Shown here in pieces: positions 47,962-55,191 of a stretch of DNA of 64,000 nucleotides (its first letter is position 1; the number at the start of each line of letters is the position of its first letter). The position numbers and the translations under genes are program-made. The stretch comes from Lewinellaceae bacterium (GTDB lineage: Bacteria > Bacteroidota > Bacteroidia > Chitinophagales > Saprospiraceae). Location of the stretch: contig JADJSY010000008.1 of the NCBI GenBank assembly GCA_016711435.1, positions 1-64,000 of the forward strand. Reading direction: 5' to 3'. The notes under the pieces are model-generated. The model saw nothing but the letters and a program-made list of their open reading frames with translations, did no database searches and was not told the origin of the DNA.

Positions 47962-49287
47962 TTATCGCTCCAGGCGGAGTTTTACACCAAATCCGAATGC
48001 CAGCAGATCACCCGTTGGAAATTTTTCCCAACGCACCGATGCTTGTCCCCAAACCGTTCGGCTAAAAGGGAGAATTGTCGTGATGTAACTGCCATAAATT
48101 TTATCCTGCGCTGCATCGCGGGGCAAACCTGCAATTCCATATAAAGCGCCGATATTGAGTTCGTACCCCTTTTTACTCCGAAACTGGTTATTGAGCATAA
48201 ATCGGTTCTCCGACCTCGGCGCTCCCTCCACCCGCGCGAAAAAATAGTACGGCTCGATGGCGTACACGGTAGAAATGGGAACCCTTACGCTGCAATACGC
48301 TAACCATTCGTTGTTGATTTTACTGCTCAAACCGACAAATCCGCCGCCTTTGAGCGAAATCTTATCTGACAGGAAGTAAACCTGCTCTGTGCTGAAAACC
48401 TGCTGTATGGCATTATCCGGCAGGAAACGCGCGCCGTATTCAACCCGGGAAATCAATTTAGGGCCGGAAGGAATAACTGCGCCGATCGAAAAAGCCTGCG
48501 CTTCCTGGTTGGTACGCACCAAAGAAGCCAAATCGAGCGACAGGGAATTGTCGTACTTGAGATACATCCGCATTTTTTTGGTTACCTGGGCGGTAAGTTG
48601 CACGGTACGGAGGTTAAATGTCCCCATGTCGCCTGTCTCCGAGTAACCCGTCCAGATATCCAGTTCGACCGGCACGGCAACGGCATGGGTGTTTTGAAAC
48701 AGGTCGTTGGCTACCCGGTGGGAGGGTTCAATCGCCAATGCCGCCTGTAAAGTAGTGCGCGCCTTTTTTATCTGCTTTTCCAGCATAAAGGCCTGCGCCA
48801 AAGCGACGTGATACTCTACGTTTTCCGGGTTTTCCAGAAGCAAATCCTCAAAGTACCGGATGGCCACTTGACCGTTTCCCTGCCACAAATACACATAACC
48901 CAGTCCTTTTCGCGCTTCTACATTGCCCGGATTATAGCGATTCAGCATTTGAAAAGGCGATTTTGCGGCGGCATACTGTTTATTCCACGCGAGGTTGTAG
49001 CCGTGCCCTATCAGCGCATCGGCGTTTTTAGGATCAATTTTCAGGGCCGATTCAAATTTCTTCCGCGCTTCTTCATGCCTGCCTGCCCACGACAGGTTGT
49101 AGCCCGCCCCAATCAGGGCATCCAACTGGTCGGGATTATTGAGCAGGATGGTATTGTACATTTTTTGGGCCTCGAAGTGTTGGCCGGCTTCTGCCAATCG
49201 CTTCGCTTCAGCGAGGTCCTGGGCCGAAAGCGTGGTAACGGCGACCAAAGTGATTAAAGCAGCAAGAAGGAGGGTTGTTGTCCGCAT
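47962..49287 (-). CDS. TPR plus outer-membrane beta-barrel protein (YaiO/PgaA-like)
   Basis: A 441-residue protein with signal peptide MRTTTLLLAALITLVAVTTLSAQ. TPR array about 25-195 (AEAGQHFEAQKMYNTILLNNPDQLDALIGAGYNLSWAGRHEEARKK FESALKIDPK, and three further units), then a C-terminal barrel from about 205 ending in GFGVKLRLER (YaiO-like). The same TPR/barrel order is seen in polysaccharide exporters such as PgaA, and the GT2 gene follows 87 bp downstream on the same strand. I infer an export or length-control role. Confidence 0.82.
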   Translation of the reverse strand: MRTTTLLLAALITLVAVTTLSAQDLAEAKRLAEAGQHFEAQKMYNTILLNNPDQLDALIGAGYNLSWAGRHEEARKKFESALKIDPKNADALIGHGYNLAWNKQYAAAKSPFQMLNRYNPGNVEARKGLGYVYLWQGNGQVAIRYFEDLLLENPENVEYHVALAQAFMLEKQIKKARTTLQAALAIEPSHRVANDLFQNTHAVAVPVELDIWTGYSETGDMGTFNLRTVQLTAQVTKKMRMYLKYDNSLSLDLASLVRTNQEAQAFSIGAVIPSGPKLISRVEYGARFLPDNAIQQVFSTEQVYFLSDKISLKGGGFVGLSSKINNEWLAYCSVRVPISTVYAIEPYYFFARVEGAPRSENRFMLNNQFRSKKGYELNIGALYGIAGLPRDAAQDKIYGSYITTILPFSRTVWGQASVRWEKFPTGDLLAFGFGVKLRLER

Positions 49288-49387
49288 TGTTGTGTGGGTT
49301 AATGACTATCAGAATGGAGGTGCATAAAAGCATTTCTGAAAGCATATCGCAGCAGACGAAAGATGTTACCGGCGCTTGTGAATTTTT

Positions 49388-51310
49388 TCAGCGTATTAAA
49401 ATCACGCTCCCAAACTGGCTGTATACCTCGTCGAGCGTAATTCGCAGCACAAAATAGTACACCCCTGGCGGCAGGTCATTACCATTGCGGTTGGTCCCGC
49501 CCCAGTCATTGTTATAAGGCGAGGCCTCATACACCACATCTCCCCAGCGGTTGTAAATAATAATGTCACTTTTGGCATAGTTGATTGCACAATCCTCCAC
49601 GCTCACCGCACGGAAAAACAGGTGGTCGTTGCGCCCGTCGCCATTCGGCGTGAGACCATTGGTAAATACATTGGACGTATCGCCGGTGATAACACAAGGA
49701 TCGTCATTACGTACGTTGCGAAACAAAACCAGGGCCGTATCGCAGGCATCAGGACATTCGAGGTAGCAAATCTCGTATATGACCGTATCGACTCCATTCG
49801 CCGTTGCATTCGGCTGATATTCAAGCATATCCTGATTGGTAACGAATGCCGTACCCTGGGTTGGATTTTTCAAAATACGCAGACCGACAGGAGCAGATAT
49901 GACATCATTGAGCAATACTTCGACTGTTACATCGCCACCTTGTTCCACAGTAAATGCCCCGTCGGGGTTGGCTTGAGGTGGGGCTAATACATCCAGGGTA
50001 AGAGACGCTGCATCATAGTTGGGGCAGCCCGGCGCAGAAAGTGTCCAGGTGACGGTGACGCTGCCTGGCGAAATATTGCCAGGCGTCCAAACCGGATTGG
50101 CAGGCGCAGGCGGCTGTATTTCGGCGGAAGACCACAAACCCGTTGTGCCGGGCGGCAAATTGCCCGTCAGGGTAAAAATTGTATTGGAACAGCCTTGTGT
50201 AGTATTGGCATTCAGGTTCGCAGCCGGTAGATTGGCGCCCGGGTCAACCAAGGTCGCCGCAGCAGCCAAAGACGTGCAGCCCGCAGCATCCCGCGCTACC
50301 AGCGTGTAATTGCCCGCGCCCAAACCGCCAAATGTGGCGCTGTTTTGAAATGCGCCGCCGTTCAGGCTGTACTGGTACGGCGAAGTGCCGCCCGAAGCCG
50401 AAGCCGTGATGCTGCCGTTGTTTTGCCCGCAGCCGGGGTTGCTCTGGCTCGTGATGCTCACATTCGGCGCACCGGGAGAGGTCAGGCTGGTTGTCGCAAC
50501 GGAAGACGTGCAGCCCGCAGCGTCCCGCGCCACCAGCGTGTAATTGCCCGCGCCCAAACCGCCGAATGTGGCGCTGTTTTGAAATGCGCCGCCATTCAGG
50601 CTGTACTGGTACGGCGAAGTGCCGCCCGAAGCCGATGCCGTGATGCTGCCGTTGTTTTGCCCGCAGCCGGGGTTGTTCTGGCTCGTGACGCTCACATTCG
50701 GCGCACCGGAAGAGGTCAGGCTGGTCGTCGCAACGGAAGACGTGCAGCCCGCAGCATCCCGCGCCACCAGCGTATAGTTACCCGCGCCCAGGCCGCCAAA
50801 TGTGGCGCTGTTTTGAAATGCGCCGCCGTTCAGGCTGTACTGGTACGGCGAAGTGCCGCCCGAAGCCGAAGCCGTGATGCTACCGTTGTTTTGCCCGCAG
50901 CCGGGGTTGTTCTGGCCAGTAATGTTCAGGTTTGGGGAAGAAACCGCAATCGATATAGTTTGATTAAATAAGGTAAAACATGCATCATCATCGTCGTCAT
51001 CATTTTCAATAACAGCGGTTAGAGTAACTGTCGTACTCGCCGTTACGACATGTCCGACGGTATGCCCGTTGAAGATCGTCTGGAGGGTGAAGGAATTACC
51101 GCCGATACTATACGATACATCAAATCCTTCCTCATCATCATCGTCGTCGTTGGGCAAATTGAAGGTAATAAATACAGTGCCGCCTGCGCAGACTGGTCCG
51201 GATGCAGAAATAGCAGCTATAAGCGGCGGATCGCAAGGTTCAAGTTGGGCCAGCAGCGAGCCTGTATGTAGCAATGCAAAGAGGGAAATGAGAATAAGCA
51301 ATCGGATCAT
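49388..51310 (-). CDS. SprB-repeat surface protein with T9SS type B sorting domain
   Basis: A 640-residue protein with signal peptide MIRLLILISLFALLHTGSLLAQ. Two poly-Asp stretches (NDDDDDEEG, ENDDDDDDA; acidic, possibly Ca-binding) are followed by three near-identical 78-residue SprB-like repeats (NPGCGQNNGSITASASGGTS to GNYTLVARDAAGCTS), a further Ig-like part (TPGNISPGSVTVTWTLSAPGC), a cadherin-like stretch, and the gliding-motility-associated C-terminal domain (NGLTPNGDGRNDHLFF ... IYNRWGDVVYE ... LPPGVYYFVL). It is probably an adhesin anchored by a PorP/SprF partner such as that at 58.28 kb. Starts 4 bp inside the upstream gene's end. Confidence 0.9.
   Translation of the reverse strand: MIRLLILISLFALLHTGSLLAQLEPCDPPLIAAISASGPVCAGGTVFITFNLPNDDDDDEEGFDVSYSIGGNSFTLQTIFNGHTVGHVVTASTTVTLTAVIENDDDDDDACFTLFNQTISIAVSSPNLNITGQNNPGCGQNNGSITASASGGTSPYQYSLNGGAFQNSATFGGLGAGNYTLVARDAAGCTSSVATTSLTSSGAPNVSVTSQNNPGCGQNNGSITASASGGTSPYQYSLNGGAFQNSATFGGLGAGNYTLVARDAAGCTSSVATTSLTSPGAPNVSITSQSNPGCGQNNGSITASASGGTSPYQYSLNGGAFQNSATFGGLGAGNYTLVARDAAGCTSLAAAATLVDPGANLPAANLNANTTQGCSNTIFTLTGNLPPGTTGLWSSAEIQPPAPANPVWTPGNISPGSVTVTWTLSAPGCPNYDAASLTLDVLAPPQANPDGAFTVEQGGDVTVEVLLNDVISAPVGLRILKNPTQGTAFVTNQDMLEYQPNATANGVDTVIYEICYLECPDACDTALVLFRNVRNDDPCVITGDTSNVFTNGLTPNGDGRNDHLFFRAVSVEDCAINYAKSDIIIYNRWGDVVYEASPYNNDWGGTNRNGNDLPPGVYYFVLRITLDEVYSQFGSVILIR
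50270..50920. repeat. Tandem 234-bp coding repeat (SprB units)
   Basis: The same landmark (AGCCGGGGTT) recurs at 50431, 50665 and 50899, exactly 234 bp apart. The units are almost identical at base level, so homologous recombination or replication slippage can change their number. Confidence 0.9.
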
Positions 51311-52101
51311 TGGCCGGATATATTGATCATCGTTGAACCGGTTTTGGCATTCAGGATATTACCCTCCGGCGCCGCTACAACAAGCACATGATATGTACCC
51401 GACAATATATCGACAGGCAATAGAACGGTCTCTGCCAGGGGAACTTTCATATTAGCAGGAAAACCACTATACACTTTGTAAATCAATAACTTATCATCAA
51501 AATCCCACACCGTATCCGATGAAAGATAAATCCTGATATCTGTGCGCGGAGTCGGTTCATCAAATATGTTTTGTAGCCCGATCAGGAGTTGGGCAGCCGT
51601 ACCTGCCTTATATGTGGAACTATCGGCAACGACATCGGATACCAGCACGAAAATTTGTTTGCCGGATGCGTATTTGTCCGGTGTGACGGCGCTCAAAGAT
51701 TCATCATTCGCCACCTTGTCATCCTTTTTTAAAAACCCTTTGTCGAAACCACTCAATGGCGTACTCGTTTTCCCATCAGACCCTAACACGGCATAAAAAT
51801 AATCCCGCCCTTTTTCCGCGCTGTAATCGCAAAACCAGGTGCTTTTTTGCCAGGTTTTGGTCAGTTCCTGCATGGAAGCGCCTGTTGTGGACAAGGCGCG
51901 AAACAAACGGAAATTACCTGTATGCTCCAATGCCTCCCAGCGTATCAGCACGAATTTATCATATACGCCATCGCTGGCGTTTATGTTGGCTATTGTATTA
52001 GGCTGGTTGGAATCCATCCCGACACCCATTCGTACGGACGACGTTTGTGCAGATAAAAGCACGGAGAAAAACGGAAGCAAAAAAAAGAGGGTTGCACGCA
52101 T
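51307..52101 (-). CDS. Secreted protein with Fn3-like and CARDB-like regions
   Basis: A 264-residue protein from ATG 52101 (MRATLFFLLPFFSVLLSAQ, a signal peptide). The first half (YDKFVLIRWEALEHTGNFRLFRAL..., WFCDYSAEKGRDYFYAVLG) resembles a fibronectin type III module; the second (FVLVSDVVADSSTYKAGTAAQLLIGLQNIF, ...SGTYHVLVVAAPEGNI) resembles CARDB, as in the central part of the caspase protein at 55.2 kb. Its stop overlaps the start of the SprB-repeat gene by 4 bp, so they form an operon. It diverges from the ECF sigma gene. No known function. Confidence 0.75.
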   Translation of the reverse strand: MRATLFFLLPFFSVLLSAQTSSVRMGVGMDSNQPNTIANINASDGVYDKFVLIRWEALEHTGNFRLFRALSTTGASMQELTKTWQKSTWFCDYSAEKGRDYFYAVLGSDGKTSTPLSGFDKGFLKKDDKVANDESLSAVTPDKYASGKQIFVLVSDVVADSSTYKAGTAAQLLIGLQNIFDEPTPRTDIRIYLSSDTVWDFDDKLLIYKVYSGFPANMKVPLAETVLLPVDILSGTYHVLVVAAPEGNILNAKTGSTMINISGQ

Positions 52102-52301
52102 GTAATTTTGCCTTGAAAGATTTTGGGTAAGTAACAACTTCCCCATATCGCACACGCTCAGGATTGTTACCGGAAATTTTATTTTTTTTCTGCCGGTAAC
52201 AAATTCTATTTATCGCGATATTCAAATGAAATTATGACCGACACAACACTTGAATGGCGAATTGGGTTTAACAGCGCTTTACTGCCATGTAATCATTGAC
52301 T

Positions 52302-52883
52302 ATGCAATATAGTGCGACACAAATAAAAGACGGTCTGATCCAAAAAGACCCTGAAATTTTCCGTTACCTCTACCGGAACTATGGGAGTATGATAGTGGGA
52401 TATGTCAGAAAAAACAACGGTAGTGAACTGGATGCCCGGGAAATGGTGCAGACGGTATTGCTCGAACTTTGGAATGCAGTGCGGGAAGGGCGTTACCAGG
52501 AAGACGGAAAACTCGATCGCTACATTTATATGCTGACCTCAAACACCTGGCGCGATGAGTTGCGCCGCCGCAAAGTCAGGCGTTCCGACGAACTTCATCC
52601 CGAGCGCCTGATCCTTACAGATGACAGTTCGCTTTCCGTAGCCGCCGCCATCGTTAAAGACCAGCGTATCGAAGCGATTCACCATTGCCTTCAGCAACTC
52701 GAATCGCCTTGTGATGACATCATACGGCTTTATCATTTGCAGGAGGTCAGTTTGCAAGCGGTAGCCGTCCAGATGAACTACGATTATAACAACCTCCGAA
52801 AACGCATTTTCGACTGCCGAAAAAAATTAAAAAAACTCGTGGATGAATTTTTAAAACAACCCACCGCTCAATCCGAGTTCTGA
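52302..52883 (+). CDS. ECF-like RNA polymerase sigma factor
   Basis: A 193-residue protein; I chose ATG 52302 (MQYSATQIKDGLIQKD), with a TTG two codons earlier as the alternative. Region 2: FRYLYRNYGSMIVGYVRKNNGSELDAREMVQTVLLELWNAV. Region 4: LQQLESPCDDIIRLYHLQEVSLQAVAVQMNYDYNNLRKRIFDCRKKLKKLV, a less typical HTH. First gene of the protease operon, 3 bp before the TPR protein. The 200-bp divergent gap (52102-52301) should hold both promoters. Confidence 0.85.
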   Translation: MQYSATQIKDGLIQKDPEIFRYLYRNYGSMIVGYVRKNNGSELDAREMVQTVLLELWNAVREGRYQEDGKLDRYIYMLTSNTWRDELRRRKVRRSDELHPERLILTDDSSLSVAAAIVKDQRIEAIHHCLQQLESPCDDIIRLYHLQEVSLQAVAVQMNYDYNNLRKRIFDCRKKLKKLVDEFLKQPTAQSEF

Positions 52884-52886
52884 TTC

Positions 52887-53651
52887 ATGGAAAATATAAA
52901 CGATTCACTGCAAGAAAATATACAGGCGCTTATCAACGGCGAACTGAATAAGGAAAACCGGGAGGCCTTGCTCCGGCAAGCACAGTCCGTGCCCGAAGTA
53001 GCCGATGAACTGGCGTTCAGCCAAAGCCTCGCTCGCGCCCTGCACTTTCGGGATACACTAACGGCATCTGCGGTACTCAGTGCGGTCATCGCTGAAGAAG
53101 GGTTTCCACCCCCGCCTGCCCCCACTACTTTCGGTGGACGGAAATGGTGGACCTGGTTAGGCACGGCTTCACTCCTGGCGGTGTTATTTACCGGCGCTTA
53201 CTTTGTGGCAGAAAACGCAGGTTTTTTCGCCTCTGAATCTCAAAAAATTTCACGCGCCGCAGTACAACCGCTCGAAAACGTACTCTTTTTGCCAACGGAC
53301 GGACAGGGCCTCACGGACCTGCAAACAGGAATGGCCGCTTATGATGCGCGCCAATACAGCGAGGCCGCCCGCTCGCTCGAAGTGTACCTCAATCGCCGAC
53401 CCGACAACGCGGCCCGGGTATATCTTGGTGTGGCGCAATTACTTTCCGGTCAGTCAGCCGATGCCATACAGCCCCTGAGTCTTGCGGCACAATCGCAGGA
53501 GCCGCCTATCCGGGAATCTGCTTTGTGGTATTTAGCGATGGCATATCTGGAAAATGACAACCCGAACGCTGCCCGTCAAGCGCTCGAATCCATGCCAACG
53601 GATGGTATTTATGGCGCGCAGGCACAGGAATTATTGGAAAAATTGAAATAA
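52887..53651 (+). CDS. Membrane-anchored TPR protein, probable anti-sigma partner
   Basis: A 254-residue protein. N-terminal cytoplasmic part (about 1-85; INDSLQENIQALINGELNKENREALLRQ...) resembles anti-sigma/zinc-less FecR-type starts; one membrane segment (WWTWLGTASLLAVLFTGAYFV, about 90-110); periplasmic TPR-like repeats (GMAAYDARQYSEAARSLEVYLNRRPDNAARVYLGVAQLL, ALWYLAMAYLENDNPNAARQALESM). It directly follows the sigma factor and precedes the papain-like protease by 1 bp. Role as anti-sigma is inferred from order and topology. Confidence 0.78.
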   Translation: MENINDSLQENIQALINGELNKENREALLRQAQSVPEVADELAFSQSLARALHFRDTLTASAVLSAVIAEEGFPPPPAPTTFGGRKWWTWLGTASLLAVLFTGAYFVAENAGFFASESQKISRAAVQPLENVLFLPTDGQGLTDLQTGMAAYDARQYSEAARSLEVYLNRRPDNAARVYLGVAQLLSGQSADAIQPLSLAAQSQEPPIRESALWYLAMAYLENDNPNAARQALESMPTDGIYGAQAQELLEKLK

Positions 53652-53652
53652 G

Positions 53653-55161
53653 ATGCTTAAAAGAATCCTGTTCGCAGCATTGGTATTGTCCCTGTTCACA
53701 GAAAGTATGGCACAAAATACCGGTTTGCTGATTTCTGATGCACGGTACCAAAAACTTCCCCTGCTGCCCACATACAGCGGTGTGAAATACACAGAAGTGC
53801 CCGTAAAACTAAGTCTGAAAAAATACTGTCCCGTACCCGGCGATCAGCGCAAAACAGGGGCCTGTGTCGGCTGGGCCGTCGGTTATGGCGCACTCACGAT
53901 TCAACGGGCCATCGGAAGCAATACGACCGACCAGGCACTCATCACCCAGCAAGCCAATTCCGCTGCATTTCTTTACAACCAGCTCAGTATCAACAAAACC
54001 GATTGTGCAGAGGGAGCGTTTCTGGAAGACGCCATGATCCTGCTCAAGGAACGCGGTGATTGTCTTGAAAAAACATTCAATTACGAACAGTACGATTGCC
54101 ATACCCAGCCCGCTGAGCCGCATCTGGCAGAGGCCCGGCAATACAGGACACAGGATTTTGCCACAGTATTTGCTCTGGATGAAGACCCGAAAAGTAAAAT
54201 CGGAAAGGCCTGCAAAATTTTGGCAACCAATACGCCCATAGTGGTTGGCATGGGCGTTACCAAAAGTTTTTTTGAGGTACTTCCCGGCGCCGTCACCTGG
54301 AATCCAACGGAAACAGAACCCCTCTCAGGCTACCACGCCATGGTGCTGACAGGTTATAACAATGTGGAAAAATACTTTGAACTGCTCAACAGTTTCGGCC
54401 CTTCCTGGGGACAAAACGGTTTTATTCGGATACCATTCGATGATTTTGAGCGGCTCTGCCGGTATGCTTATGTCATAGTACCCCAAACAAGCCCAACAGG
54501 TACCTTTATAAAAAGCACCCCCGATCGTGCAGTATCCAGGCCGGCGCCCTTGCCCGACGAACAACATTTTTTGAGCGGCGCATTTGTGTTTCGCCAACCG
54601 GCAGGTTTTGTAACCAATGAGGCGGAAGAAGAACTGATGTATTTTGAGGAGATAAAAACCAGGCGCGACGAGGTCGCCTTACCCGGTCTGTACACCACGG
54701 AGCAGCCCACGTTCAAAGTCGGCGATGTCTTCCAACTTGTGGCCCGCGAAATTCCCCGGGGCCGCTATGTGTATGTCTTCAGTCAAAGTGCCGACGGGAC
54801 GTTCAACCAGCATTTTCCCCGAAAAAAAGACGCGGTAGCCACAGCTGGTTTTATGCTGGAAAAAACAGTGGAAATTGTCATTCCATCTGAAGAAAGCCTG
54901 TTGCAACTGCCCCTGCCAGGCGAGGACTTTCTTTGTATTCTGTACAGCCATGCCCCGATTCCGGATTTTGAGCACCGCTTGCGAAAGATGGAAACAGGCC
55001 CCGATGCTTTTCCCAAAAAAATAAATACGATTTTCGCCGATGTCCTGATAGCAGCGCCAAATATCCAGTTTTTACCCGACAAAATGTCGTTTACCGCCAT
55101 AGCCGACCCTCCGGGTGGCCGCATCGCTGTTGCCCTGATGCTACGGGTACGAGCGGAGTAA
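53653..55161 (+). CDS. Secreted papain-like (C1) cysteine protease with C-terminal DUF4384-like domain
   Basis: A 502-residue protein with signal peptide MLKRILFAALVLSLFTESMAQ. Peptidase domain about 40-280: oxyanion Gln65 and nucleophile Cys71 in GDQRKTGACVGWAVGYGA, His228 in SGYHAMVLTGY, Asn246 in LLNSFGPSWGQNGFIRI, so the triad is complete. A linker (about 285-330) leads to a DUF4384-like beta domain (about 345-500; GRYVYVFSQSADGTFNQHFPR). No propeptide or T9SS domain is obvious, so it is probably periplasmic. In one operon with the caspase-like gene 30 bp downstream. Confidence 0.88.
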   Translation: MLKRILFAALVLSLFTESMAQNTGLLISDARYQKLPLLPTYSGVKYTEVPVKLSLKKYCPVPGDQRKTGACVGWAVGYGALTIQRAIGSNTTDQALITQQANSAAFLYNQLSINKTDCAEGAFLEDAMILLKERGDCLEKTFNYEQYDCHTQPAEPHLAEARQYRTQDFATVFALDEDPKSKIGKACKILATNTPIVVGMGVTKSFFEVLPGAVTWNPTETEPLSGYHAMVLTGYNNVEKYFELLNSFGPSWGQNGFIRIPFDDFERLCRYAYVIVPQTSPTGTFIKSTPDRAVSRPAPLPDEQHFLSGAFVFRQPAGFVTNEAEEELMYFEEIKTRRDEVALPGLYTTEQPTFKVGDVFQLVAREIPRGRYVYVFSQSADGTFNQHFPRKKDAVATAGFMLEKTVEIVIPSEESLLQLPLPGEDFLCILYSHAPIPDFEHRLRKMETGPDAFPKKINTIFADVLIAAPNIQFLPDKMSFTAIADPPGGRIAVALMLRVRAE

Positions 55162-55191
55162 AACCAAAAAGCAATACCAAACCGATTTTCC

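Noticed and set aside
50260..50930. Diversity-generating-retroelement variable repeats
   Set aside because: No reverse transcriptase, no adenine-biased variation; ordinary tandem SprB units.
50345..50971. 208-codon Arg/Ala-rich plus-strand frame opposite the SprB repeats
   Set aside because: Antisense of the tandem repeat; low-complexity composition explains its openness.
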